Assembly (NCBI RefSeq): GCF_014647515.1 | Contig: NZ_BMPI01000010.1 | Coordinates: 86,304-126,937, forward strand | DNA from: Dactylosporangium sucinum | GTDB lineage: Bacteria; Actinomycetota; Actinomycetes; Mycobacteriales; Micromonosporaceae | Reading direction: 5' to 3' | DNA: 40,634 nucleotides | Part shown: positions 23,800 through 31,363 of the stretch, piece by piece | Layout: each line of letters starts with the position of its first letter | Numbering within the stretch: the first letter of the stretch is position 1 | The notes under the pieces: generated by a model | Database searches by the model: none | What the model was told of the DNA's origin: nothing | Seen by the model: the letters and a program-made list of their open reading frames with translations, nothing else | Made by a program: the position numbers and the translations under genes

Positions 23800-24720
23800 A
23801 TGCTCACGCAGTCATTGCTGGCGGAGGAAGAGGAACGCGACATCGTGGCTGCGCTGCCGCCCGCGTTGCGCCAGGCGCTCGAGGGCTACGAAGCTGCGCT
23901 CGCCGATGCGGACCTGTCGGGCAATACCCGCCGCGTCTACCGCTCGCGGGTGTCCAACTTCCTGGCGTGGTTGGCCGAGCAGCCGGACGCCGCAGCCGCG
24001 CTGACCGATCCGCACCGGCGCAACCGGGCCGTCGACGGCTATCAGCAGCACCTGCGCGACCAGGGCCGCGCTGCGATCGGCTCGGTCCGGGTCGCCATTG
24101 ACGACTTCTACCGGCATCTCGGCCTCGGCGGCGCCGTCGCCGGCCGTGACCCGGCGGCGCCGGTCCCGACACCGGCGCTGACCCCGGCCGAGCTTGAGGC
24201 CGTCGACGCCGTGCTCGACGCGGGCGGCCCGGACGAGGCGGCCCGTCGCCGGGCGGTGGTGGGGCTGATGCGCTACGCCGGTCTCAACGGCGCGGAGATT
24301 TCGTCGCTCACCATCGCGGACGCGGTCCTGGTCGACGACGCCCGGATCGCGGTCGGCGGTGTGCGGCCGCGCACGGTCCCGGTGCACCCGCGCCTGACGC
24401 CGGCACTACGGGCGTGGCGCAAAGTCCGGGACCGCGTCGACGCCGCCCCGGACGCGCCGCTGTTTCCCAACCGTACCGGCGGGCACCTGAGCTCGCGCTC
24501 GGTCACAGGCATTGTCCAGGAAGTTGGCGAGCGGGCCGGGGTGACACTGAGCCCGGCGGCGTTGCACGCGACGTTCGCCGCGGCGCTCATCGCCGCCGGC
24601 GCCGACGCCGCGGTGGTGGCCGCGTTGACCGGCCGGCGCCCCGATGACCCGGTACCGCCGCCGGCACCGAGCCCCGCCGCGCTACGCACCGCGCTGCATC
24701 GGACCGCACGCCGTCCCTGA
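23800..24720 (+). CDS. tyrosine-recombinase-like protein lacking catalytic residues
   Basis: Encodes 306 residues from MLTQSLLAEEEERD. An N-terminal SAM-like core-binding domain (YEAALADADLSGNTRRVYRS, VSNFLAWLAEQPD, AIDDFYRHLGL) is followed by a catalytic-domain fold: LTPAELEAVDAVL, VVGLMRYAGLNGAEISSLTI, RTVPVHPRLTPALRAWRKV, LSSRSVTGIVQEVGERAGV and LHATFAAALIAAGADAAVVA. The expected first Arg (G-L-R-x-x-E) is Asn, the H-x-x-R pair reads AALH, and no C-terminal Tyr follows. It therefore probably binds DNA without strand exchange (inference). ATG 23800 follows GAGGGG closely; GTG 23746 is an alternative. Confidence 0.7.
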   Translation: MLTQSLLAEEEERDIVAALPPALRQALEGYEAALADADLSGNTRRVYRSRVSNFLAWLAEQPDAAAALTDPHRRNRAVDGYQQHLRDQGRAAIGSVRVAIDDFYRHLGLGGAVAGRDPAAPVPTPALTPAELEAVDAVLDAGGPDEAARRRAVVGLMRYAGLNGAEISSLTIADAVLVDDARIAVGGVRPRTVPVHPRLTPALRAWRKVRDRVDAAPDAPLFPNRTGGHLSSRSVTGIVQEVGERAGVTLSPAALHATFAAALIAAGADAAVVAALTGRRPDDPVPPPAPSPAALRTALHRTARRP

Positions 24721-24780
24721 GCGTGCGGCAAGGCTTGCCGGACAGGCGGACTCTCGCCGGCGTGCCTGCGTTGAGATCCG

Positions 24781-25547
24781 CTAACCGGCTGGTTCCCGGC
24801 GGCATAGCGCCCCTTGCGCGGCGTGCTCGAAGTGTCCGATCGGCTGGCGAGCGGCCTCAGCCGACCGCGGTGCTTGCGCCGAGAAGTTCCGGCAGGAGCG
24901 GCCGCAGCCAGGAGTAGGGCCGAGCAGGTTCCGTAGTTCGGCGGCGTGTCCGTCGGCGTGCGCGGCGCGCATCAGGTCGTGCCGTGGCTCGTCGTCCCCT
25001 CGGTGCGGCCCGGCCAGCCGCGCCTGCTGCACCGCCCACCGCGCGCCGGCGGTGTCGCCGGCGTCGAGGGCTCGGTGTGCTGCGTCATCGGAGGTGAGGC
25101 CCGTTCAATGCCTGCGGGTGGGAGATCTGCCCGGTGTGGCGCTGGGTTCCTGCCCGGAGGTGGGAGCAGAGCCAGTTGTGTGGGCCGTCGGGCGTAGCGG
25201 GCGCGGGAACGCTTGCCCGGCCCGGACTGGCAACCCGCGCAGCGCGTCGGTGTAACCACTGGCTCGAGCTTGGCGAGGGCCCGTTCGAGCGCGCTGGTGG
25301 CGGCGTTGGGCCGGGTGATCGGCGTCCACACCGCACGAACATAGAACAGGTGCTTGCCTTGGGGCTTGTGCAGCTCGCCGCCGGGCTGGCTATGGAACAG
25401 CTCGCCGCGGGCCACCGTGTGCGGCAGCGCCCGCCCGAGTGCCTCGGCGAGCAGCGGCAGCTCGGGATGGAGGCGGGCGACCTGCTCCACCGCCACCTCG
25501 ACGCGATGTCCCGCTGCCGGCTCGAACAGCTGCGTGGCTTCGTGCAT
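24781..25547 (-). pseudogene. decayed coding region readable in more than one frame
   Basis: On the minus strand a first block from 25547 reads MHEATQLFEPAAGHRVEVAV, VEQVARLHPELPLLAEALGR and WTPITRPNAATSALERAL, natural helical protein sequence. A second block in another frame (from about 25080) reads SDDAAHRALDAGDTAGARWA and RAAHADGHAAELRNLL. Between them no single frame looks natural. It is best explained as one or two genes broken by frameshifts. No function was recognised. The flanks 24721-24780 and 25548-25664 contain no gene; three GGGGCCCA-type words lie at 25550-25630. Confidence 0.4.
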
Positions 25548-25664
25548 GTGAATGGGGCCCAGATGTGCGCGACTTTGGGGCCCGGGTTGAGCGGTTTTCC
25601 TTGATCAATGTCGCTGACCTTGGGGCCCACTTCTGCGGTGGTTCAGGCATCGCCGGATGGGGCT

Positions 25665-26391
25665 TTAGAAGGGCGGGTCAGCGTCCGGGCGAGTGAGAAC
25701 GGCGGTGTCGGGGAGCGGCAGTGCTGGGATGTCGTGGCTGGTGGGGTGGGTCCAGCCTCCGATCGGCCGGCGGATCGCGTGCGCGGTGTGGGCGATGACG
25801 CCGGTGAGTCCGGGGATCTCGATGTCACTGATCACGAAGGTGGTGCCGTTGTTGTCCTGTTTGACCACCAGGTAGGGATGCGATTCGGGCGGTGCGAGGA
25901 TCGCGCCGACCGATGGCAGGTGGCGCATCTCGCCGTCCCATCGGACGTAGTCGGCGACGTCGGCGAGGGCGAGAACGGCTTGCAAGGCCCAGTGGGTGCG
26001 CGCGACGGGGTCGGCGATGATCCAGTCGGGTAGCGGGGTGAGTGCAGTTGGACCGCCGCGCTGTCGAGCTCCAGCCGCTGCGGCAGGGGTCGCTGGTGGT
26101 CTGCGGCGAGGCGCTCGTGCCGGGTGGCCAGCGCCTCGACGAGGGTCCTCACCGCCTCGCGAGTGGCTGGTTGGTCGGCGGGCGGCGACGCGACGACGAC
26201 GGTCGGGTGCGGGTACAGCCGGTCGCGCACGTCGAGCAGTTCGAGGCCGAACCGGTCCCACGCGGAGTCGGTCCCGGCCAGGGGGCCTGCCACGCCTGCA
26301 GCGCCAGCTGCAGCGCGGCCTGGGCGAGGTCGTCGCCATCGTCGGCGGTCAGTTCGTCGCCGACCGCGCAGCCTAGATCGCTATACATCAT
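25665..26391 (-). pseudogene. unknown gene split by two apparent frameshifts
   Basis: Three consecutive minus-strand frames give protein-like sequence. From 26391: MMYSDLGCAVGDELTADDGD and LAQAALQLALQAWQ. From about 26290: TDSAWDRFGLELLDVRDRLY, VVVASPPADQ and LVEALATRHERLA. From about 26045: LTPLPDWIIADPVARTHWAL, LALADVADYVRWDGEMRHLP and GTTFVISDIEIPGLTGVIAH to the stop at 25665. Joined, they would make about 240 residues. Either the gene has decayed or single-base errors exist near 26290 and 26045. Family unknown. Confidence 0.5.
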
Positions 26392-26744
26392 GTTCGGCAG
26401 CGTGCGACATTGCCGGTGCTGTCGTCTACCCCGACGCCGGACCGCTGTGGATATCTCGGATTCATGCTGTGTGCGGCCTCGCCGGTGGCCGGGCGCGCGG
26501 GCATCCGGCCAACGCGGCGTCGCGTCGTCGTCCGATGACCGGTGTGGAACAGCATGAGCGCGCCGCCCGCGGCGCTGCCGACCCAGTGGACTGCCGACGG
26601 GACCGAGTGGTCGACCAGGTTACGCGAGCGCGCCGGCGAGGATGCCGACGCTGCGCGAGCGGCGCCGGGGGCGCGGGCAGTGTCCAGTACGACGACGCCG
26701 TGCTCGGTGCAGGTTCCTCTGTACGGAAAGAACCCGATGCTCAT
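26388..26744 (-). CDS. doubtful ORF between a terminator and a pseudogene
   Basis: 118 codons from MSIGFFPYRGTCTEHGVVVL. Its ATG lies 5 bp after the hairpin at 26749, with no ribosome site. The plus strand of the same stretch also carries a plausible frame (from 26575, MSAPPAALPTQWTADGTEW). Codon bias does not decide between them, so neither is secure. Confidence 0.2.
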   Translation of the reverse strand: MSIGFFPYRGTCTEHGVVVLDTARAPGAARAASASSPARSRNLVDHSVPSAVHWVGSAAGGALMLFHTGHRTTTRRRVGRMPARPATGEAAHSMNPRYPQRSGVGVDDSTGNVARCRT

Positions 26745-26748
26745 AACG

Positions 26749-26774
26749 AACCCCCGGGGAAATCCCCGGGGGTT
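26749..26774 (-). terminator. hairpin terminator after DUF397
   Basis: A 12-bp perfect stem (AACCCCCGGGGA and complement) with a 2-nt loop, T-rich on both sides, 16 bp past the DUF397 stop. It is symmetric and could work in both directions. Confidence 0.7.
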
Positions 26775-26790
26775 TCCTACTTTTCCTGGG

Positions 26791-26991
26791 TCAGGCCGGG
26801 TCGAAATCGCCGGTCTTCGCGCCGTACAGGAACGCCGCCCATACGGCTGGCTCGATGACGAGCACCGGTCCGCTCGGGTCCTTGCTGTCTCGGACGGCGA
26901 CGGCGCCGGGCAGCTCGGCGACCTCGACGCAGTTGCCTTGGTCTCCGCTCCGGCTGCTCTTGCGCCACTTGGCGTTAGTCAGGTCGTACAT
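26791..26991 (-). CDS. DUF397 domain protein
   Basis: 66 residues from MYDLTNAKWRKSSRSGDQGN. The DUF397 signature is complete: AKWRKSSRSGDQGNCVEVAE, then VAVRDSKDPSGPVLVI and AAFLYGAKTGDFD. These proteins are encoded next to XRE/DUF5753 regulators in actinomycetes, where pairs such as those around WhiJ and AbaA affect development and antibiotic production; they probably act as cofactors or antagonists of the regulator. It overlaps the regulator's 3' end by 17 bp. ATG 26991 is preferred over 26994 by spacing to AGGAG. Confidence 0.9.
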   Translation of the reverse strand: MYDLTNAKWRKSSRSGDQGNCVEVAELPGAVAVRDSKDPSGPVLVIEPAVWAAFLYGAKTGDFDPA

Positions 26992-27859
26992 CATGCTCCT
27001 TTTGGATGGTCGCCAGGAGGGCCGCCGAGTCGGTGCGGTCCAGGCATAGCTTGTTGAGGGTCTTCCAAGCGGTCTCGTAGGTGGCCACCTCGTCGGGCTT
27101 GTCGAGGTAGAGGGCGCCAGTCAGGCTCTCGCTGTAGATCGTCGTTGGCTCCGGAGCGTGAGCACCTACCGCAGGGAAGTCGAGGATCACGAACGCGCCG
27201 GCGACCAGCGCGCGGTGCGGGCCGACCGATGACGGCACGATTTTCACGGAGACGTTCGGCGCCTGGTTCGCCGTGATGAGGCGGTCGAGCTGCTCGACCA
27301 TGGCGGGCCGGTCCGCGAGCGGTCGACGGAGGGCCGCCTCCTCCACGATCACCTCCAGCGCGGGCGCCCTCGGCGCGGTCCTGATGAGGATCGCCTGCCG
27401 GGCAAGTCGAAGCGCGACTCGACGATCGATGTCCTCGGGCGTGATGTCTGGCCCGGTCGCGATGATCGCGCTGGCGTACGCGGCTGTCTGGAGCAGCCCG
27501 GGAATGAGGCCGGGCTCGTAATGCCGGACGCGGCTGGCCGCCGCCTCAAGTCCGACGTACAGCTCGAACCAGTCGGGGAGATTGTCGGTGTAGGAGTGCC
27601 ACCAGCCCTTCGCCTTGGTCTCGGCGGACAGCTCAGCGAGTGCCTCCGTGATCTCCGGCAGCGCGCCGTACATGCCGCACATGGCGATCACGTCGATCCG
27701 GCGCACCGGGCTCAGGCCAGCCTCGACGCGGTACAGCTTGGCCTTCGACCATTCCAGGTTTCGCAGTGCGGCCTCAACGCTCATGCCGGCCTGCTGCCGC
27801 AACTCCTTGAGCGTCCGGCCGATCGAGCGACGCGGCACCGTCGATCCCGAGTCCGTCAC
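26975..27859 (-). CDS. XRE-family regulator with DUF5753-like C-terminal domain
   Basis: About 294 residues. The helix-turn-helix is near residues 12-65 (IGRTLKELRQQAGMSVEAAL, NLEWSKAKLYRVEAGL). The C-terminal DUF5753 domain has YEPGLIPGLLQTAAYASAII, VALRLARQAIL, PALEVIVEEAALRRPL and VKIVPSSVGPHRAL, all typical. The domain probably senses a ligand or binds the DUF397 partner. GTG 27859 fits GGGAGG with 7-nt spacing; GTG 27865 is too close. A CATAAT box is near, and the palindrome 27893-27912 is a likely self-binding site. About 320 bp of its 5' end and upstream DNA is duplicated at 30140-30458, before the large operon. Confidence 0.85.
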   Translation of the reverse strand: MTDSGSTVPRRSIGRTLKELRQQAGMSVEAALRNLEWSKAKLYRVEAGLSPVRRIDVIAMCGMYGALPEITEALAELSAETKAKGWWHSYTDNLPDWFELYVGLEAAASRVRHYEPGLIPGLLQTAAYASAIIATGPDITPEDIDRRVALRLARQAILIRTAPRAPALEVIVEEAALRRPLADRPAMVEQLDRLITANQAPNVSVKIVPSSVGPHRALVAGAFVILDFPAVGAHAPEPTTIYSESLTGALYLDKPDEVATYETAWKTLNKLCLDRTDSAALLATIQKEHDVRPD

Positions 27860-28108
27860 AGACACACCTCCCGTCTCATTATGAACGGCTCGCCCGTCTC
27901 GTATGAGACGGGCCTAACGCGCGAACCTCGACACGTCAATACTCATTTCGAGATTCTCACTTCCAGCCGTTGCATTCCGCATTGAGCGTAGGTGATGCTC
28001 TCTCCAGTGGCGCCCGCCTTGGTACCGGTAATGCTGATGCGGGCGTCCACCTAAGCTCTCGCATCGGTTTCGTCGGGCCGCCTTCCAACGAGCGGGTGAG
28101 AGATCAGG
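27790..28108. repeat. direct repeat copy A: regulator 5' end and upstream region
   Basis: Roughly 320 bp aligning with 30140-30458 at an offset of 2350-2351 bp. The best part runs from about 27828 to 28108, including two CCCGTCTC words, ACTCATTTCGAGATTCTCAC, GATGCTCTCTCCAGTGG and CCTTCCAACGAGCGGGTGAG. It ends exactly at AGATCAGG, where the hairpin at 28107 begins. Confidence 0.85.
27893..27912. promoter_or_regulatory. palindromic operator CCCGTCTC-GTAT-GAGACGGG
   Basis: A perfect 8-4-8 inverted repeat. A further half-site CCCGTCTC lies at 27870-27877, 23 bp (about two helical turns) away and overlapping the ribosome site and -10 of the XRE gene. It is the probable binding site of that regulator (inference). 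Confidence 0.6.
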
Positions 28109-28133
28109 GCCGCCCGTTTGCGGCGGGCGGCCC
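28107..28133 (+). terminator. hairpin in the leader of the 28167 gene
   Basis: A 10-bp perfect stem (GGGCCGCCCG and complement) with a 7-nt loop, 34 nt before the ATG at 28167. It lies between the duplicated regulatory region and the gene, so may terminate or attenuate. It has no counterpart in copy B. Confidence 0.45.
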
Positions 28134-28166
28134 CACCTCAGCAGGAAAAACGGGACGGAGGCACCC

Positions 28167-28727
28167 ATGCATGCACGCGTAGGCGCCAGCGCCGTCCTGG
28201 ATGCGGCGCAGGTCGTCATCAACGAACACCGCCCAGGCCCCGACTGCTTCGGCCGGTGCTCCAAGTGCGGCAGCGCCTGGCCATATTTACCGCGCAGCCG
28301 GGCAGGCACCACCTTCTACCGCGCTGAACGGCTACCACGCCGCACGCCGGCCGCACCCGCCGTCGGGGACGGGGTGCCGTGGTCACCGATCGACTGGTTC
28401 GGGTCCGGCAAGATCACCACCAGCGCACACGGCAAGCCAGCGCCACACGCCTGGGAGATCCGGAAATCAAAGGATCCTGGCGTGATCGGCCACCCGGAGG
28501 TGCCCAGCATTGGTGACCTGCTCAACCTGCGCGATGAGGACTACCTCTACGGTTCGGGCGCGCTCCGACTGCGCGTGACCGAGGTGCACGAGAGCCAGCC
28601 CATGCCGGACTGGGTCCAGGTCACCGGCACCCACATCGCCTGGAACGACAGCGAAATCGGCGAGCGCACGGTCTTCGTCCGCAAGGACGCGCTCGGCCGC
28701 GCCACCACTGCCAGGCAGTCGCGTTGA
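28167..28727 (+). CDS. hypothetical protein with N-terminal Cys motif
   Basis: Encodes 186 residues from MHARVGASAVLDAAQVVINE. Residues 28-34 (CFGRCSKCG) give three Cys that could bind zinc. The rest alternates polar loops with strands, including SIGDLLNLRDEDYLYGSGAL and LRVTEVHESQPMPDWVQVTG, which looks like a small beta-barrel module. GACGGAGG precedes the ATG by 5-6 nt. It is divergent from the XRE regulator across the duplicated regulatory region, so probably regulated by it. No family was recognised. Confidence 0.6.
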   Translation: MHARVGASAVLDAAQVVINEHRPGPDCFGRCSKCGSAWPYLPRSRAGTTFYRAERLPRRTPAAPAVGDGVPWSPIDWFGSGKITTSAHGKPAPHAWEIRKSKDPGVIGHPEVPSIGDLLNLRDEDYLYGSGALRLRVTEVHESQPMPDWVQVTGTHIAWNDSEIGERTVFVRKDALGRATTARQSR

Positions 28728-28982
28728 CCGACTACACCCGACCCAACCAGGAGCTGTGGGCCAGGAAGTACAACTGGCCGGCCGGCGCCCTGGAGGCGTG
28801 CAACGCCATCGAGGACCAGCACCCGGACTGGCATCCGCTCTGGGAGCCAGACTCGGACAGCGGCTCCCGCCAGCAGTGCGGCTTCTACGCAGGCCGATCG
28901 CGAGCGGCACATCGGCACGTGGACGATCGACGGCTGGCGGCGCCCAACCCCAGGACAGGGCGGGGTCACGACAGGTCTCTGA
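28724..28982 (+). pseudogene. unknown small protein, apparent frameshift
   Basis: A TTG overlapping the previous stop (TTGA) opens MTDYTRPNQELWARKYNWPA, GALEACNAIEDQHPDW and onward to CGFYA near 28889. Natural sequence then continues in another frame as QADRERHIGTWTIDGWRRPT and ends at 28982. Joined, it is about 86 residues. One base is missing or extra near 28890, so the gene is broken or the base call is wrong. Confidence 0.5.
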
Positions 28983-29041
28983 CTCCGTCCGATTACTACA
29001 CCCCCCGGGCCGCAGCCGTCCCCCGCGGTGAGCCCGGCAGG

Positions 29042-29081
29042 AGACCCCCACCGATCTTGGTGCGCCGATCGGTGGGGGTCT
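29042..29081 (+). terminator. strong hairpin terminator
   Basis: A 15-bp perfect stem (AGACCCCCACCGATC and complement) with a 10-nt loop, followed by TTCCT. It ends the 28167-28982 transcription unit. The remaining sequence up to 29226 shows no gene. Confidence 0.75.
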
Positions 29082-29215
29082 TCCTGCAGTTGGATCGAGG
29101 AACTGCCGAGCACCCCGCCGCCCGACCGGTGTGGGCCTACAGCCGGGCAGAGATCGCGCCCACCCCGTCCGGTGGGAAATCGTCGCACTGATGTACGACC
29201 CGGACGTCGTCGTCG

Positions 29216-29221
29216 TAGGAT
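29216..29221 (+). promoter_or_regulatory. -10-like TAGGAT before the 29227 gene
   Basis: TAGGAT is followed by 5 nt and the ATG; GAGG in the same gap could also act as a ribosome site, so leaderless expression is only possible. Confidence 0.3.
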
Positions 29222-29226
29222 GAGGT

Positions 29227-29421
29227 ATGGCCGAAGCGTCCCGCAGTACCGCCGAAGTGGTCGCTGCCCACGGGTTCCGGGTCGACCCGGAGCGTGTTCG
29301 GGCCGCCACTGCGCGTCTACGAGCCGCCCAGGCGGCCTTCGCCGGCGAGTCGGCTCGCCGCGGCGACGACGCGCAGGCGTGGACGGAGGCCAACGATCGC
29401 GAATCCCGCAACGTCGCGTGA
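29227..29421 (+). CDS. small helical protein, possible antitoxin
   Basis: Encodes 64 residues: MAEASRSTAEVVAAHGFRVD, then VRAATARLRAAQAAFAGESA and an acidic end. It is fully helical and charged. Its stop overlaps the GTG of a PIN-like frame (GTGA), the arrangement of an antitoxin before its toxin. No DNA-binding motif is evident, so the assignment is from context only. Confidence 0.45.
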   Translation: MAEASRSTAEVVAAHGFRVDPERVRAATARLRAAQAAFAGESARRGDDAQAWTEANDRESRNVA

Positions 29422-29824
29422 CCGACTTCGGGTTCGTGCTCGACACGTCGGCGATCCTCGGCTACGCGCAGCTGCGGATCGGTGTTGCCGAATTACTGCT
29501 CAGCGCAGCAGAGCTGGAGCAGGTCTTCGGAGCCACTGAGCTGTGCCTGGGTTCGGCCGCCGACCTCGAAGTGGCGGGGATCGGCACAGCGCTCGGCGCC
29601 ACGCCATCCGGGATCACGCGTCGCTGGTCGTGCTCGCTGACGCCATCCTGCCGGCCGACCGGCGGGTGGCGCTGCATCGGCTGTTCCCCACCCGCGCGGA
29701 CGTGGTCAGTGCCTTGCTTGCCTCGTTTCATTGGCGCGTCCCGATCGTCACGTACGAGCCGACGGTGTACGTCGGCGCCAACGGCATCCTCTATCGCGAT
29801 GTGCTGGAGATCGAGGATGCCTGA
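29418..29824 (+). pseudogene. PIN-domain-like protein with apparent frameshift
   Basis: From GTG 29418: VTDFGFVLDTSAILGYAQLR, IGVAELLLSAAE and LEQVFGATELCLGSAADLEV. Near 29605 the natural frame changes and continues DHASLVVLADAILPADRRVA and VPIVTYEPTVYVGANGILYR to the stop at 29824. LDTSAIL followed by a later Glu and a C-terminal YEP segment resembles PIN/VapC-type RNases. The joined protein would be about 134 residues. Broken toxin gene or base error. Confidence 0.5.
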
Positions 29825-30036
29825 CCTCCGCTAACGACTGGCGCGGCCCGTGGTGAGCCCGACGCGCTGCCGGACTATCGTCTGCGTCCGACGCTCCGGC
29901 CCGGGCCGGGTGCAAGAGGCCCAGACGTCGCGGCCCGGGCCGCGACCGCGTCCACACCCGCCGGCGTAGAGCGCACAGCCAGAGCGCGTTGACGCGCGGG
30001 GTGCATATTGCCGGCGCGCCTCAGCGGCTCGGGCAC

Positions 30037-30090
30037 GGGCTTCGGCTCTGTGCTGCTGCCCAACCGGCACGCGGCCGCCAGGCTGAGCAT
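30037..30090 (-). pseudogene. short fragment like the C-terminus of the 5407-6084 protein
   Basis: The minus strand reads MLSLAAACRLGSSTEPKP, matching MLTLAAACRLGSSAELKP at the end of the 5407-6084 protein. No surrounding gene remains. It adjoins the remnant XRE N-terminus (to 30216), so the two may have been joined by deletion. Confidence 0.45.
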
Positions 30091-30139
30091 CGAGTGGGAA
30101 GTGTCCGAGGTACGGGCTGGCGCCGATTTCCGCTCCGGG

Positions 30140-30458
30140 CCCAATGACGCATCTCGGTTGAGCGCCCGGCGATGGAGCCGACGCGGCAACGTCGAACGCG
30201 AATCCGTCACGGACACACCTCCCGTCTCATTCTGAACGGCTCGCCCGTCTCGTTTGAGACTGGCCTAATGTGCGAACCTCGACACGCCAATACTCATTTC
30301 GAGATTCTCACTTTCACCCGTTGTATTCCGCATTGAGCGTGGGTGATGCTCTCTCCAGTGGTGCCCGTGTTGGTCCGACGATGCTGATGCGGGCGTCCAT
30401 CCACGCTCTCGCATCGTTTTCGTAGGTCCGCCTTCCAACGAGCGGGTGAGAGATCAGG
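30140..30458. repeat. direct repeat copy B: remnant regulator start plus upstream region of the large operon
   Basis: Second copy of the region at 27790-28108. On the minus strand it still reads MSVTDSRSTLPRRL, the start of the XRE protein (MSVTDSGSTVPRRS), and then degenerates, so the regulator here is a remnant. The promoter-side part is better kept than the coding part. The operator is CCCGTCTC-GTTT-GAGACTGG (30244-30263), with the second half-site at 30221-30228. The operon at 30494 begins 36 bp after it. Apart from this, 29825-30139 shows only the fragment at 30037. Confidence 0.85.
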
Positions 30459-30493
30459 ACGACACGCAGGTGCACGGGGTGGAGACAGCGGCC

Positions 30494-31363
30494 ATGAGCG
30501 ACGCACAGGCGCATCGGAACCGGTTGGCGCTGGTGTTCAGCGGCGCGTATGCGGCGCTGCTCGACGGCAACTCTTCTGCGGCGACCAGGCTGATCATGGG
30601 TGTGTTGCGGCAGTTCGACCCCGGCCCCGGCCCCGGCCCGAGGCCGGCACCGTCGGACCCAATCGTGATCGAGTTGTCCGTGCTGGTCGCCGCGATCGCC
30701 GCGGACAGCGACGACGCCCCAGCGGACGTGGTGGCGTGGGCGCGGTGGAGCGTCGCCGCCGCCGCCGAACACCACGGACGAGGGCACCTCGCGACCCGCC
30801 GGGCACGACTCGTCCTCGCCCGGGTGCTGAGCACCCACGGTGACCATCTCGCCGCCGCCGAACAGTACCGCCGCCTGGTCGAGGACTACGCCGCGCTCGG
30901 TGAGCACGACGAGGCGCTGCATCTGCGGGCCGTGCGGGCGGCGGCGCTGCATAACGGCGGGCGCTGCTACTCCGCAGTACAAGAACTGAAGAAGGTGTGG
31001 CGCAGTTGCCGCGCCGCCACCGGCGGCGACGCCACGACCGGGACCCCGGCCGACGTCTCGGTTGATGTGTGGGGCGGCGGCTGGGATTCCGCGGTGGCGC
31101 AGTATGCCGGTCAGTTGGTGGCCATGCTGACCGCGTGCGGCCGGCTGCAGGAAGTCCGCAGTGTCGCCGAATCCCCGGAGGCGCCGGCAACCAGCGTCCC
31201 ACGCTCGGGACCGATCGGCGACGGGCTGAGTGAGCAGGTTGCGGATCTCGGTACGGCGGTCGACGCAGGGCATGCGCTCGTCTGCGAACGGCAACGAGAC
31301 GATCCCCTCGCGGTGCGCCTGCAACCCAACCGGGGGCGCAACTGGACGGACCTGTTGCCGTGA
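30494..31363 (+). CDS. TPR-like helical protein, first gene of the modification operon
   Basis: Encodes 289 residues. ATG 30494 has GGAG nine nt upstream; in-frame GTGs at 30446, 30470 and 30479 are alternatives. Helical pairs suggest tetratricopeptide-like repeats: LALVFSGAYAALLDGNSSAA, ARLVLARVLSTHGDHLAAAE, QYRRLVEDYAALGEHDEALH and LRAVRAAALHNGG. The C-terminal 80 residues are less ordered. TPR proteins mediate protein contacts; here perhaps with the winged-helix proteins that follow. It lies directly behind the duplicated operator. Its stop overlaps the next GTG (GTGA). Confidence 0.6.
   Translation: MSDAQAHRNRLALVFSGAYAALLDGNSSAATRLIMGVLRQFDPGPGPGPRPAPSDPIVIELSVLVAAIAADSDDAPADVVAWARWSVAAAAEHHGRGHLATRRARLVLARVLSTHGDHLAAAEQYRRLVEDYAALGEHDEALHLRAVRAAALHNGGRCYSAVQELKKVWRSCRAATGGDATTGTPADVSVDVWGGGWDSAVAQYAGQLVAMLTACGRLQEVRSVAESPEAPATSVPRSGPIGDGLSEQVADLGTAVDAGHALVCERQRDDPLAVRLQPNRGRNWTDLLP

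Noticed and set aside
24727..24739. Short palindrome GGCAAG-G-CTTGCC after the recombinase-like gene as an attachment site core
   Set aside because: No second copy was noticed elsewhere and no tRNA gene is near; it is as likely a weak terminator.
26575..26800. Plus-strand frame MSAPPAALPTQWTADGTEW
   Set aside because: It reads through the terminator at 26749 and into the antisense of DUF397; no ribosome site.
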